Shown here: positions 1 to 7,199 of the stretch, piece by piece
Layout: every line of letters starts with the position of its first letter
Position numbering within the stretch: the first letter of the stretch is position 1
Source: JBGSYN01 sp041750975
GTDB taxonomy: Bacteria; Pseudomonadota; Alphaproteobacteria; Geminicoccales; Geminicoccaceae
NCBI GenBank assembly: GCA_041750975.1
Contig: JBGSYN010000193.1
Span: 1-31,271, forward strand
Length of the DNA: 31,271 nucleotides
Direction: 5' to 3'
The notes under the pieces: model-generated
Told to the model about the DNA's origin: nothing
Database searches by the model: none
Seen by the model: the letters and a program-made list of their open reading frames with translations, nothing else
Program-made: the position numbers and the translations under genes

Positions 1-1
1 T

Positions 2-109
2 AGCGGCCCGCGGGGCGGCGGTCCGGGTGGTGGCCGCGGGGGACCCGGCGGCGGCCGTCCAGGTGGCGGCAGACCCGGTGGCGGTGGCTTCCGTCAGGAT
101 CGCTACTAG
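2..109 (+). CDS. C-terminal Gly/Arg/Pro-rich tail of a truncated protein
   Basis: The reading frame is open from the window edge to a TAG at 107-109. It encodes about 35 residues that are almost entirely Gly, Arg and Pro, ending in GFRQDRY. Tails like this are found on alphaproteobacterial DEAD-box RNA helicases and on RluB-type pseudouridine synthases, where they bind RNA non-specifically. No domain of the body is visible, so I cannot choose between these or exclude another RNA-binding protein. The frame choice is supported by its clean in-frame stop and by the low-complexity composition. Confidence 0.6.
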   Translation, partial: SGPRGGGPGGGRGGPGGGRPGGGRPGGGGFRQDRY

Positions 110-129
110 GCTCCTGTTGGGACTCGGGC

Positions 130-146
130 CGGGTTCGTCGAGCCCG
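130..146. terminator. Possible weak hairpin between convergent genes
   Basis: A 7-bp stem (CGGGTTC at 130-136, GAGCCCG at 140-146, with one T-G pair) closes a 3-nt loop. It lies between the truncated plus-strand gene ending at 109 and fhs, which ends at 179 from the other side. Neither strand has a T-run after it, so it is at best a weak or Rho-assisted terminator. A second small palindrome (AGCGC at 167-171, GCGCT at 174-178) sits just past the fhs stop. Confidence 0.25.
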
Positions 147-178
147 ACCGAAGGCTCGCAGGTCCTAGCGCAAGCGCT

Positions 179-1870
179 CTAGAAAAGGCCTTCGATGTGG
201 CCTTTGGCGTCGAGCCTGATGGTGTGGGCGGCCGGCACGCGAGGCAGTCCCGGCATCGTCATGATGTCGCCGCAAACGACGACCAGAAACTCGGCCCCCC
301 CGGAAAGACGGACTTCACGAACCGGCAGCACATGGCCGCTCGGCGCACCTTTCTGAGTGGGGTCGGTCGAGAAGCTGTATTGGGTCTTGGCAATGCAAAT
401 CGGCAGATGGCCGAAGCCCGCCCCTTCCAGCTCTGCCAGCCGCTTTTCGGTTTCAGCATCGACGACAATGTCGGAAGCCCCATAAATTTCCGTTGCGATG
501 GTGCGAATTTTCTCGATGAGCGGCAAGGCATCGGGATAAAGCAGACGGAAACTTTCCGGTCTGGTGCCTTCGGTCAATGCCGCGACATGCCGCGAAAGGG
601 TTTCGATCCCGGCACCGCCATCGGCCCAGTGCGAACAAACGAAGGCTTCTATACCAAGCCGCGCACGGCAATAGTCCGCCACCAATTCATGCTCGGCTTC
701 GGTGTCCGTGACGAAATGGTTGATCGCGACAACAATAGGGACACCGAACTTTTGAACATTGCAGACATGGCGCTCGAGGTTGGCAAGGCCCTTCTGCAAC
801 GCTTCGAGGTTTTCCCGTTGCAGATCCGCCCTGGCGACGCCGCCATGCATTTTGAGGGCCCGGACCGTAGCGACGATTACGGCAGCATCGGGCTCGAGGC
901 CCGCCTTTCGGCATTTGATATTGAAGAATTTCTCGGCGCCGAGATCGGCTCCGAATCCGGCTTCCGTCACAACATAGTCGCAGAGTTTCATCGCCGTGCG
1001 CGTTGCCACGACGGAATTGCAGCCGTGGGCGATATTGGCGAAGGGGCCGCCATGAATGAAGACCGGATTGTTTTCGAGCGTCTGTACGAGATTGGGCTTG
1101 AAGGCATCCCTCAAGAGCACCGTCATCGGCCCGGAAGCCTTGAGATCGGCAGCCGAAACAAAGCCCCGGTCGCCATTTTGGGCGACAATCATCTTGCCGA
1201 GGCGGCGCTCAAGATCACCGAAGTCCTTGGCCAGACAGAATACCGCCATCACCTCCGAGGCCACGGTGATGTCGAACCCGTCCTCGCGCGGAAAGCCGTT
1301 GGCAATTCCGCCAAGCGAATTGACGATCCGACGCAGGGCCCGGTCATTCATGTCGACGACGCGGCGCCACGCGATCCGTCTTGGATCGATACCGAGTTCA
1401 TTGCCCCAGTAGATATGATTGTCGAGCAGGGCCGAGAGGAGGTTGTGCGCGGCGCCGATAGCGTGGAAATCGCCGGTGAAATGAAGATTGATTGTCTCCA
1501 TCGGCACGACCTGAGCATATCCGCCGCCGGCAGCACCACCCTTCATGCCGAAACAGGGACCGAGCGAAGGCTCACGCAGGCAACTTATCGCCCTCTTGCC
1601 TATGCGGTTGAGGCCGTCGCCCAAACCTACCGTGGTCGTCGTCTTGCCTTCGCCCGCAGGTGTGGGCGTGATTGCCGTGACGAGAATGAGCTTGCCGTCG
1701 GGCCTGCGCTCGAGATCGTCGATACCGCCGACATCGATTTTGGCGATATGGCGTCCGTAGGGCTCGATCGCCGCCTCGGGAATGTCGATCCTGGCCGCGA
1801 TCTCGGCGATCGGACGCATCGTTGCGGCACGTGCGATCTCGATATCGGATTTAATTTGATCCACGAACAT
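179..1870 (-). CDS. fhs: Formate-tetrahydrofolate ligase
   Basis: This enzyme makes 10-formyl-tetrahydrofolate from formate, THF and ATP in the cytoplasm, feeding one-carbon units to purine and formyl-Met synthesis. The protein has 563 residues, close to the usual length near 557. The P-loop TPAGEGKTTT lies at residues 70-79, followed by the conserved GLGDGLNRIGK stretch. The Gly-rich FGMKGGAAGGG segment and the C-terminal DIMTMPGLPR-like segment also fit the family. The ATG at 1870 has a purine-rich AGGGA almost touching it, which is poor spacing. The next in-frame Met (residue 18) has nothing better, so I keep 1870. It is divergent from the aroA-like gene across 253 nt and appears monocistronic. 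A long open frame on the opposite strand is a codon-bias shadow. Confidence 0.96.
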   Translation of the reverse strand: MFVDQIKSDIEIARAATMRPIAEIAARIDIPEAAIEPYGRHIAKIDVGGIDDLERRPDGKLILVTAITPTPAGEGKTTTTVGLGDGLNRIGKRAISCLREPSLGPCFGMKGGAAGGGYAQVVPMETINLHFTGDFHAIGAAHNLLSALLDNHIYWGNELGIDPRRIAWRRVVDMNDRALRRIVNSLGGIANGFPREDGFDITVASEVMAVFCLAKDFGDLERRLGKMIVAQNGDRGFVSAADLKASGPMTVLLRDAFKPNLVQTLENNPVFIHGGPFANIAHGCNSVVATRTAMKLCDYVVTEAGFGADLGAEKFFNIKCRKAGLEPDAAVIVATVRALKMHGGVARADLQRENLEALQKGLANLERHVCNVQKFGVPIVVAINHFVTDTEAEHELVADYCRARLGIEAFVCSHWADGGAGIETLSRHVAALTEGTRPESFRLLYPDALPLIEKIRTIATEIYGASDIVVDAETEKRLAELEGAGFGHLPICIAKTQYSFSTDPTQKGAPSGHVLPVREVRLSGGAEFLVVVCGDIMTMPGLPRVPAAHTIRLDAKGHIEGLF

Positions 1871-2123
1871 TCCCTATTTTGCGCAATCAGCGACCGTTAT
1901 CTCGGCCGCAAGCGTTCAAGCATGGAGACATGACGCCCAACTATCGAGTGTGAAACCCGGAACTATTGCGGATGCGACATGAGGCCCATCGCCCGGCGCC
2001 GTCCGCAGCGTACTCACAATTCGCAACAAACAGTGATTCGTCGCATCGCCGGGCACTGACTACATGTGCCGCGTCGTCAGGCTGGCGATAGCCACGTTGT
2101 GTTCAGTATTGAAGGATTTCTGA

Positions 2124-3491
2124 GTGTCGAGACTTATCAGGAGCCGTTCGCCGCTCTCAGGAACGTTCGTTGCACCGGCTTCGAAGCCCGAAACGCAGCG
2201 TGCAATCCTGCTCGCATCCCTGGCTCGCGGCACGTCGACGATCGAGCATGCGCTGGTTTGCGACGAAACACGAACGATGATGGAGGCTTGCCGGTCGCTT
2301 GGCACCGTGATCGAGCATGAGGACAGCACGCTGCGTATCGCCGGCGTCGCCGACGCGTTGTTCAACAAGAAGGCGCAACCTACAAATCGTTATGTCTGGG
2401 CCGCAGGATCCGCATTGGTCGGCCGGATCTTTCTTGCGCTAGGCTGCTGTGTCCGCGGCAATATCGTCGTCGACGGCAACAACGTCCTTCGTGGCCGGCC
2501 GTTTGCGCCGTTGTTCGATGCCCTCCAGGCGCGCGGCGTGGAACTTAAATTTTTCGACAAAGGCGAGCGTCTGCCGGTCGCACCGATGGCGAAAGTCCTG
2601 CCCGGCGGCACTTATCGACTGGCGACTTCCGTGTCCTCGCAATTCGCGACAGCTCTGCTGGTCGCAGCACCCTTCGCCCGCGAGCCGCTCAGCCTCGAAC
2701 TTGTCGGCCCGACCTACTCACTGCCCTACATCGATCAGACCGTCGACATGATGCGGCGCTTCGGGGTCGATGTGCAGGTGAGCGACGATGGCCGCCGGTT
2801 CGACGTTCCCTTGGCGACACACTACGATGCCACCGATGTCGCGACCACCGGCGATTACACCTCGGCCTCCTACATTCTGGGCGCTGCGTTTTCGACTCGA
2901 GGCAAAATCACGGTTCGCAACTTGGATCCGGAGAGCCTCCAGGGCGAACGTGCGATCCTCGATATCCTCGAGGGTCTCGGTGCCACCATCAGCTGGATCG
3001 GCCATCACACGCTCGAACTCGACTGCACGGACCTGCCGGAGGAGATCGACATCAGTTTCGACCTTCGGCACTGCCCCAACATCCTGCCGACCGTGGCTGC
3101 CCTTGCTGCGACCATACCGGGACGGGTGCGGCTCACCGGTGCCCGCCTGACGCAGCTGCACAAGTCACCACGGATCGAGGCCATGGCCGAGGAACTCGGC
3201 AAGGTCGGCATCACGACTCGTCTGATCCACGATCACGACAACGAGATCGACGGTCTCGAGGTCCGAGGCGTGGCCCGTCAGCGTGGCGGCGTCGCCTTCT
3301 CGAGCCATGGCGATCACCGCATCTTCATGTCGCTGGTGCTATTGGCGCTTGCCAGCGATCTACCGTGCCGCTTCGACAGCGACGAACAAACCACCACATC
3401 CTTCCCGGGCTTTGTCGACCTCGTCGCCCCCAAGGATCCGACAGAATGGAGACGCGCCAATGAGCTCGAGCTTATCCCCAACGCAGCTTGA
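2124..3491 (+). CDS. EPSP synthase-like (enolpyruvyl transferase family) protein with altered active site
   Basis: The 455-residue protein has the EPSP synthase fold signature throughout. PASKPETQR lies at residues 18-26 (Lys21 and Arg26 kept, the usual Ser after Lys replaced by Pro). AAGSALVGR is at 93-101, the phosphate-binding SSQF at 171-174, GDYTSASY at 243-250, and DHR at 397-399. Two catalytic positions look replaced. The family Asp in the PD motif (Asp313 of E. coli) reads as Asn319 in CPNILPT. The Lys-Glu-x-Asp-Arg motif (Lys340/Glu341) reads as HKSPR at 346-350, so Glu becomes Lys347. This argues against ordinary shikimate-pathway duty and suggests a different substrate or reaction. 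The start is GTG, with AAGGA at 2112-2116 seven bases upstream. The gene overlaps the next one by 32 nt, so the two are probably co-translated. Standalone enolpyruvyl transferases such as NikO act in natural-product pathways, but that role is only an analogy here. Confidence 0.85.
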   Translation: MSRLIRSRSPLSGTFVAPASKPETQRAILLASLARGTSTIEHALVCDETRTMMEACRSLGTVIEHEDSTLRIAGVADALFNKKAQPTNRYVWAAGSALVGRIFLALGCCVRGNIVVDGNNVLRGRPFAPLFDALQARGVELKFFDKGERLPVAPMAKVLPGGTYRLATSVSSQFATALLVAAPFAREPLSLELVGPTYSLPYIDQTVDMMRRFGVDVQVSDDGRRFDVPLATHYDATDVATTGDYTSASYILGAAFSTRGKITVRNLDPESLQGERAILDILEGLGATISWIGHHTLELDCTDLPEEIDISFDLRHCPNILPTVAALAATIPGRVRLTGARLTQLHKSPRIEAMAEELGKVGITTRLIHDHDNEIDGLEVRGVARQRGGVAFSSHGDHRIFMSLVLLALASDLPCRFDSDEQTTTSFPGFVDLVAPKDPTEWRRANELELIPNAA

Positions 3492-4320
3492 CCACTATCG
3501 AGCGCAGGGATTCATCGCACCGCTCCCGGCCTATTCGGCCGCGGAATGCAAGACCCTTCGTCAAGACATCGAAGGCTTCGGGCAGCGCCATAGCCTGAGC
3601 GAAGCCAAGATCCTCCGCAACAAGGCGCATCTGAAAATGCCCTCGCTGATCCCTGCGGTGCGGCATTCCCGTATCCTCGATGCCGTGGAAGGCATCTTGG
3701 GTCCGGATATCCTATGCTGGGGCTCGAGCTTCTTCATCAAGGAGCCTGGTGGATCCGAGACAGTTTCCTGGCATCAGGACAGCTATTATTGGGATATGGA
3801 ACCGGACGATGTCTGCGTGGTCTGGGTCGCCCTCGTAGCCAGCACTCAAGAGAACGGGGCAATGAAAGTGGTGCCCGGCACACACAAGCAGCCGACGGCG
3901 CCCCATCACGCCTCGCCCGAGGGCAGCAGCAACATGCTCTTCACCTATGAAGAAGCTGCGATCGAAATTGCCGATGACGAGGCGGTGTCCTGCGTTCTCG
4001 AGCAGGGCGAGATGTCGATCCACCATATGGGCATCATGCACGGTTCCGGGGCCAATCGTTCCAGTGATCGCCGGATCGGCTACTCGATCACCTATCTGGC
4101 GCCGCATGTCCGCCACTACGGTAAGCGCAACACCGCGATGCTGGTGAGAGGCGAGGATCGATTCGGCCACTTCATCCAGGACCCGGTATCCGATCGCGAA
4201 ATGGACCCTGAGGTGCTCGCCTTCATCAATGCTCCCTATGGCGGCGACCACATGCCGGTCCGCGATCGTACGCAACGGCCATCTCAGGACTTCTATCGCG
4301 CACCTAAATCGGCCGCCTGA
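3460..4320 (+). CDS. Phytanoyl-CoA dioxygenase (PhyH) family Fe(II)/2-oxoglutarate oxygenase
   Basis: This is a soluble non-haem iron oxygenase of 286 residues that would hydroxylate or otherwise oxidise a small substrate using O2 and 2-oxoglutarate. The iron ligands are visible: WHQD gives His105 and Asp107, and the distal His194 lies in IMHGSG. An Arg at 204-205 in DRRIGYS fits the 2-oxoglutarate carboxylate site. A much longer in-frame extension is open upstream, but ATG 3460 has GGAG at 3448-3451 with 8-nt spacing. The DHYRAQGFI start is also typical of PhyH N-termini. The gene overlaps the 3' end of the aroA-like gene by 32 nt, implying coupling. Substrate is not predictable; relatives include ectoine hydroxylase and many tailoring enzymes. 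Context suggests it acts in the same pathway as its two neighbours. Confidence 0.88.
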   Translation: MSSSLSPTQLDHYRAQGFIAPLPAYSAAECKTLRQDIEGFGQRHSLSEAKILRNKAHLKMPSLIPAVRHSRILDAVEGILGPDILCWGSSFFIKEPGGSETVSWHQDSYYWDMEPDDVCVVWVALVASTQENGAMKVVPGTHKQPTAPHHASPEGSSNMLFTYEEAAIEIADDEAVSCVLEQGEMSIHHMGIMHGSGANRSSDRRIGYSITYLAPHVRHYGKRNTAMLVRGEDRFGHFIQDPVSDREMDPEVLAFINAPYGGDHMPVRDRTQRPSQDFYRAPKSAA

Positions 4321-4394
4321 CGCGGGAGATCAGCGAATCGTGACGGCATTGGGTCATCTCTCCTGACGTAAGCTGGCAGGGAACTTTGCTAGGT

Positions 4395-4429
4395 TCCGGT
4401 GGCTTTGCTCATCTTCAACCTCCACCGGA
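4395..4429 (+). promoter_or_regulatory. Inverted repeat in the leader of the EgtB-like gene
   Basis: An 8-bp perfect inverted repeat (TCCGGTGG at 4395-4402, CCACCGGA at 4422-4429) ends six bases before the GGAGAG ribosome-binding site of the EgtB-like gene. A smaller repeat (GGAAC at 4380-4384, GTTCC at 4393-4397) overlaps its left arm, so the two folds would compete. The 126-nt gap holding them is the only real gap in this three-gene set. It could be an operator, a leader structure or chance. There is no T-run, so it is not an ordinary terminator. Confidence 0.3.
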
Positions 4430-4434
4430 CCTCC

Positions 4435-4440
4435 GGAGAG
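4435..4440 (+). promoter_or_regulatory. Ribosome-binding site setting the EgtB-like start
   Basis: GGAGAG precedes ATG 4447 by six bases. A GTG at 4399 would add 16 residues but has no comparable site, so 4447 is preferred. Confidence 0.7.
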
Positions 4441-4446
4441 CTCCCA

Positions 4447-5727
4447 ATGACACAACGATTCCACCCTCCACTGCTGAAATCGGCAGCAGAGGATCCGGTT
4501 GCTCGGCTCGTTCTCGAGACTCGGACGCGCACGCTCGATCTTGTCTACGGCCTGCCACCCGAGGACTTGGTCGTCCAATCGATGGACGACGCGAGCCCGG
4601 GTAAATGGCATCTCGCGCATACGACCTGGTTTTTCGAGACCTTCATTCTCCGGCCTCATGCCACGAACTATCGACAGTTCGACCCCAACTACGCCTATTT
4701 GTTCAACTCTTACTATGTCCAACTCGGCGCGCGATACGCGAGGCCGCAACGTGGTCTTGTGACCAGACCGACGCTGGATACCGTCCTCGCCTACCGGAAA
4801 CATGTCGACGAGGCATTGAAGCAGTTTCTCGAATGCGGTCATCGTACTGGCGAGATCCAAGCACTCTTGGAACTTGGCTGTCATCATGAAATGCAGCATC
4901 AGGAATTGCTCCTGACAGATCTGCTGCACGCCCTCTCCTTCAATCCTCTTCAGCCGGCCTTTCGCCCCACCGGCCCCCTTCCGGTCCGCGATCCGGACAG
5001 CGAGCCGAGCTGGCAAGAGTTTCCAGGCGGAATTTTCGAGATCGGCCACGATGGCCAAGGCTTCGCCTTCGATTGCGAAGGACCGCGGCACGAGGTCCTG
5101 GTGCGGCCCTTCAAGCTGGCGTCGCGACCGGTGAATAATCACGAATGGATCGAATTCATCGAGGCTGGCGGTTACCGATCACCCACCCTGTGGTTATCGG
5201 ACGGATGGAGCACATCCCAGAAGGAACAATGGCAGGCGCCGCTCTACTGGTGGCAGGAAGACAGCATTTGGTGGTCATTCGGTATGCGCGGTGCGCAGCC
5301 GGTCAGTCTGGACGCTCCTGTCGCCCACGTCAGTTACTACGAAGCGGACGCCTACACGCGTTGGTCCGGCAAACGCCTGCCGCTCGAAGCAGAGTGGGAG
5401 ATTGCCGTGACGGACATTCCGATCGATGGCAATCTGATGGAAAGCGAGAATTTCCGCCCCCGGCAGTCTGCGGTCAGTGCGCCGCTCAACCAGATGTATG
5501 GCGATGTCTGGGAATGGACCGCCAGTCCCTTCGTACCCTACCCGGGGTATAGGCCGCCGGAGGGTGCCGTCGGCGAATATAACGGCAAATTCATGTGCAA
5601 TCAGTTCGTGTTACGCGGCGGCTCGTGCTCGACCGCAACGGCCCAATTGCGCCCGACCTACCGCAATTTCTTCTACCCCCACCAACGCTGGCAATTCTCC
5701 GGCCTGCGTCTTGCGGATGATGGCTGA
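4447..5727 (+). CDS. EgtB-type iron-dependent sulfoxide synthase
   Basis: The 426-residue protein has an N-terminal DinB-like helical bundle (about residues 15-165) and a C-terminal FGE/sulfatase-modifying fold (about 190-426). The three-His iron site of EgtB is present: His58 in WHLAHTTWFFE, and His147 and His151 in HHEMQHQELL. Late motifs WEWTASPF and FVLRGGS are typical of proteobacterial EgtB. Known EgtB enzymes join a thiol (cysteine or gamma-Glu-Cys) to N-trimethyl-histidine with O2. Relatives use other thiols or selenosugars, so the substrate is open. The partner methyltransferase EgtD, often adjacent, is absent from this window. It lacks the extra C-terminal methyltransferase domain of OvoA. 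It follows the PhyH gene after 126 nt on the same strand, so co-transcription is plausible but not certain. Confidence 0.9.
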   Translation: MTQRFHPPLLKSAAEDPVARLVLETRTRTLDLVYGLPPEDLVVQSMDDASPGKWHLAHTTWFFETFILRPHATNYRQFDPNYAYLFNSYYVQLGARYARPQRGLVTRPTLDTVLAYRKHVDEALKQFLECGHRTGEIQALLELGCHHEMQHQELLLTDLLHALSFNPLQPAFRPTGPLPVRDPDSEPSWQEFPGGIFEIGHDGQGFAFDCEGPRHEVLVRPFKLASRPVNNHEWIEFIEAGGYRSPTLWLSDGWSTSQKEQWQAPLYWWQEDSIWWSFGMRGAQPVSLDAPVAHVSYYEADAYTRWSGKRLPLEAEWEIAVTDIPIDGNLMESENFRPRQSAVSAPLNQMYGDVWEWTASPFVPYPGYRPPEGAVGEYNGKFMCNQFVLRGGSCSTATAQLRPTYRNFFYPHQRWQFSGLRLADDG

Positions 5728-5739
5728 AGTTGCCGCAGC

Positions 5740-6057
5740 TCACTCCAACCTGCAACCATACCGTTCGCTCAGATAGCGGGCGCTGTTGGTGCGGAAAAGG
5801 GCGTCGACCTCGACGGTTTTGGCCTCGTCGTCGAAGCGAAGTTCGCCGATCGGGATGAAGTACTCTGTGTATTCCCTGCAGGCCTCGTCACCACGCCCGA
5901 TAACGTAGCGGCAGGTACAATATTCCTTGGCGGTGAACGACGAGAGAATATCCGGAAACGCTCGTGCATATCGCCAGTTCCAGGCGACGACGACAAGGAG
6001 CGCCATCAGGATGAGGCCGAAGAGACCGAGAACGATCCGGCGTAGCCATCGCCACAT
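5740..6057 (-). CDS. Small membrane-anchored protein with four cysteines, unknown function
   Basis: The predicted protein has 105 residues. It has a basic start (MWRWLRR), one transmembrane helix at about residues 8-27, and a polar domain containing Cys47, Cys49 (a CxC pair), Cys60 and Cys102. The positive N-terminus predicts the polar domain outside the cytoplasm, where the cysteines could form disulfides. ATG 6057 overlaps the TAA of the upstream serine hydrolase by one base (TAATG), which indicates translational coupling and so a shared role. A longer in-frame extension to 6372 lies wholly inside the hydrolase gene and has no family-like sequence. I do not recognise a named domain. It is the last gene of a five-gene unit and converges on the EgtB-like gene 12 nt away. 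Confidence 0.75.
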   Translation of the reverse strand: MWRWLRRIVLGLFGLILMALLVVVAWNWRYARAFPDILSSFTAKEYCTCRYVIGRGDEACREYTEYFIPIGELRFDDEAKTVEVDALFRTNSARYLSERYGCRLE

Positions 6058-7196
6058 TATCCCGCACCGCCCGGCGCGACCACGGCCAGCGCCAGTTCGA
6101 GGAACTCCGCCGTATCGAAGCCCCGTCCGCGATCGTCGGCGGTACGCACGATGACGATGTCTGCCGATGGAAGAATGAACAGTTTTTGGCCCCAATGACC
6201 TGAGCCGATCAGCATATCCTCGGATAAATCGGGATAGGCTGGCGGAATACCTGCGGCTTCGTCGCCCGCATTGCTCCACCAGTGCAGGCCGTAGCGTGCA
6301 CGACGCCGCAACCAGTCCGGCGCCTCCTCCAGCGAATTGATGAATGCCGGTGTCAGCCTGGTCGATTCCCACGCCCAGCCTTCGGGCAGAATGCGCCGGT
6401 CCTTCCAGACACCGTCCCGGGCGAACAGCAGGCCGATCCGGGCCAGATCGCGCGGCGTGAGGTGCAGATAGGAGGAACCGACGAAAATGCCTTCGCCGTC
6501 ACGCTCCCATACGGCACTCTCGATGCCCAAAGGCTCGAATAACAGCTCCCAGGGCAAATCGTCGTATCGTTCCTCACCCACGACATCCCGCAAGGCGCGC
6601 ATCAAGATCAGCGAATCGCCGCTCTTGTAGCGCCAGACCGTGCCGGGATTGGCGATCCGTGGTTGATCGGCGGCGAACTCGCCCATTTCGTCGTGACCGA
6701 GGGTATACAGCATGGCAATGACGGAGGAGAGGAACGGCCCGTATTCATAGGCCTCGTTGAAATCGACGCCCGAACTCATCGCCAGCAAATCGCGAAACGT
6801 CGTCGTGTTGCGATCGCCCTTGATCAAGGTGTTGTTGTAGTCGGACACCGGCTCATCGATGTTCAGGAGCCCTTGATATTGGGCTGCACCGAATACGGCG
6901 TTGGTCACGCCCTTGCTGATCGACCATGCATAGTGCCGCTGATCCGCCGTATAGCCGTCGGCATAGCGTTCGTAGACAAGCTCGCCGTCCTTGATGATGA
7001 CCAGCCCATCGGTCTGCTGGCCCGGCTTAGGCACCTCCGGAAACGCATAGGCCTCGAGTGCCTCCAGCGCCGCGGGATCGAGCGACGACGAGCCCTCGGC
7101 CGGAATAGCCCATTCGGCGTCGGGCCAGATCTCGTCGGCAAGCGCAGGCGTAACGATAGTTGCGGCCAACCACGCCGAAAAAAGGAAATTTTTCAA
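6057..7196 (-). CDS. Exported serine hydrolase, class C beta-lactamase/esterase family
   Basis: This 379-residue protein belongs to the beta-lactamase-related serine hydrolases (PF00144). The N-terminus MKNFLFSAWLAATIVTPALA is a good Sec signal with a likely cut after Ala20. The catalytic SxxK is S92-I-S-K95, and the Tyr motif reads Y190-K-S192 (YxS rather than YxN). HWGQKLFILPS and RTADDRG near the end fit the third-motif region. Likely activities are ester or peptide hydrolysis in the periplasm; resistance to beta-lactams cannot be claimed. The only start that keeps the signal peptide is TTG at 7196. It sits three bases after the fabI stop, in the same frame and without its own ribosome-binding site. 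Translation therefore probably depends on ribosomes finishing fabI. Confidence 0.85.
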   Translation of the reverse strand: MKNFLFSAWLAATIVTPALADEIWPDAEWAIPAEGSSSLDPAALEALEAYAFPEVPKPGQQTDGLVIIKDGELVYERYADGYTADQRHYAWSISKGVTNAVFGAAQYQGLLNIDEPVSDYNNTLIKGDRNTTTFRDLLAMSSGVDFNEAYEYGPFLSSVIAMLYTLGHDEMGEFAADQPRIANPGTVWRYKSGDSLILMRALRDVVGEERYDDLPWELLFEPLGIESAVWERDGEGIFVGSSYLHLTPRDLARIGLLFARDGVWKDRRILPEGWAWESTRLTPAFINSLEEAPDWLRRRARYGLHWWSNAGDEAAGIPPAYPDLSEDMLIGSGHWGQKLFILPSADIVIVRTADDRGRGFDTAEFLELALAVVAPGGAG

Positions 7197-7199
7197 TAT

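Noticed and set aside
197..1933. A 578-codon open frame antisense to the whole fhs gene
   Set aside because: The translation is low-complexity Arg/Asp/Gly-rich with no motif, and the frame follows the GC-rich third positions of fhs. It is a codon-bias shadow.
1991..2054. GCCCGGCG / CGCCGGGC inverted repeat between fhs and the aroA-like gene, considered as an operator
   Set aside because: The arms are 48 nt apart and purely G/C, so they are easily due to chance in this composition.
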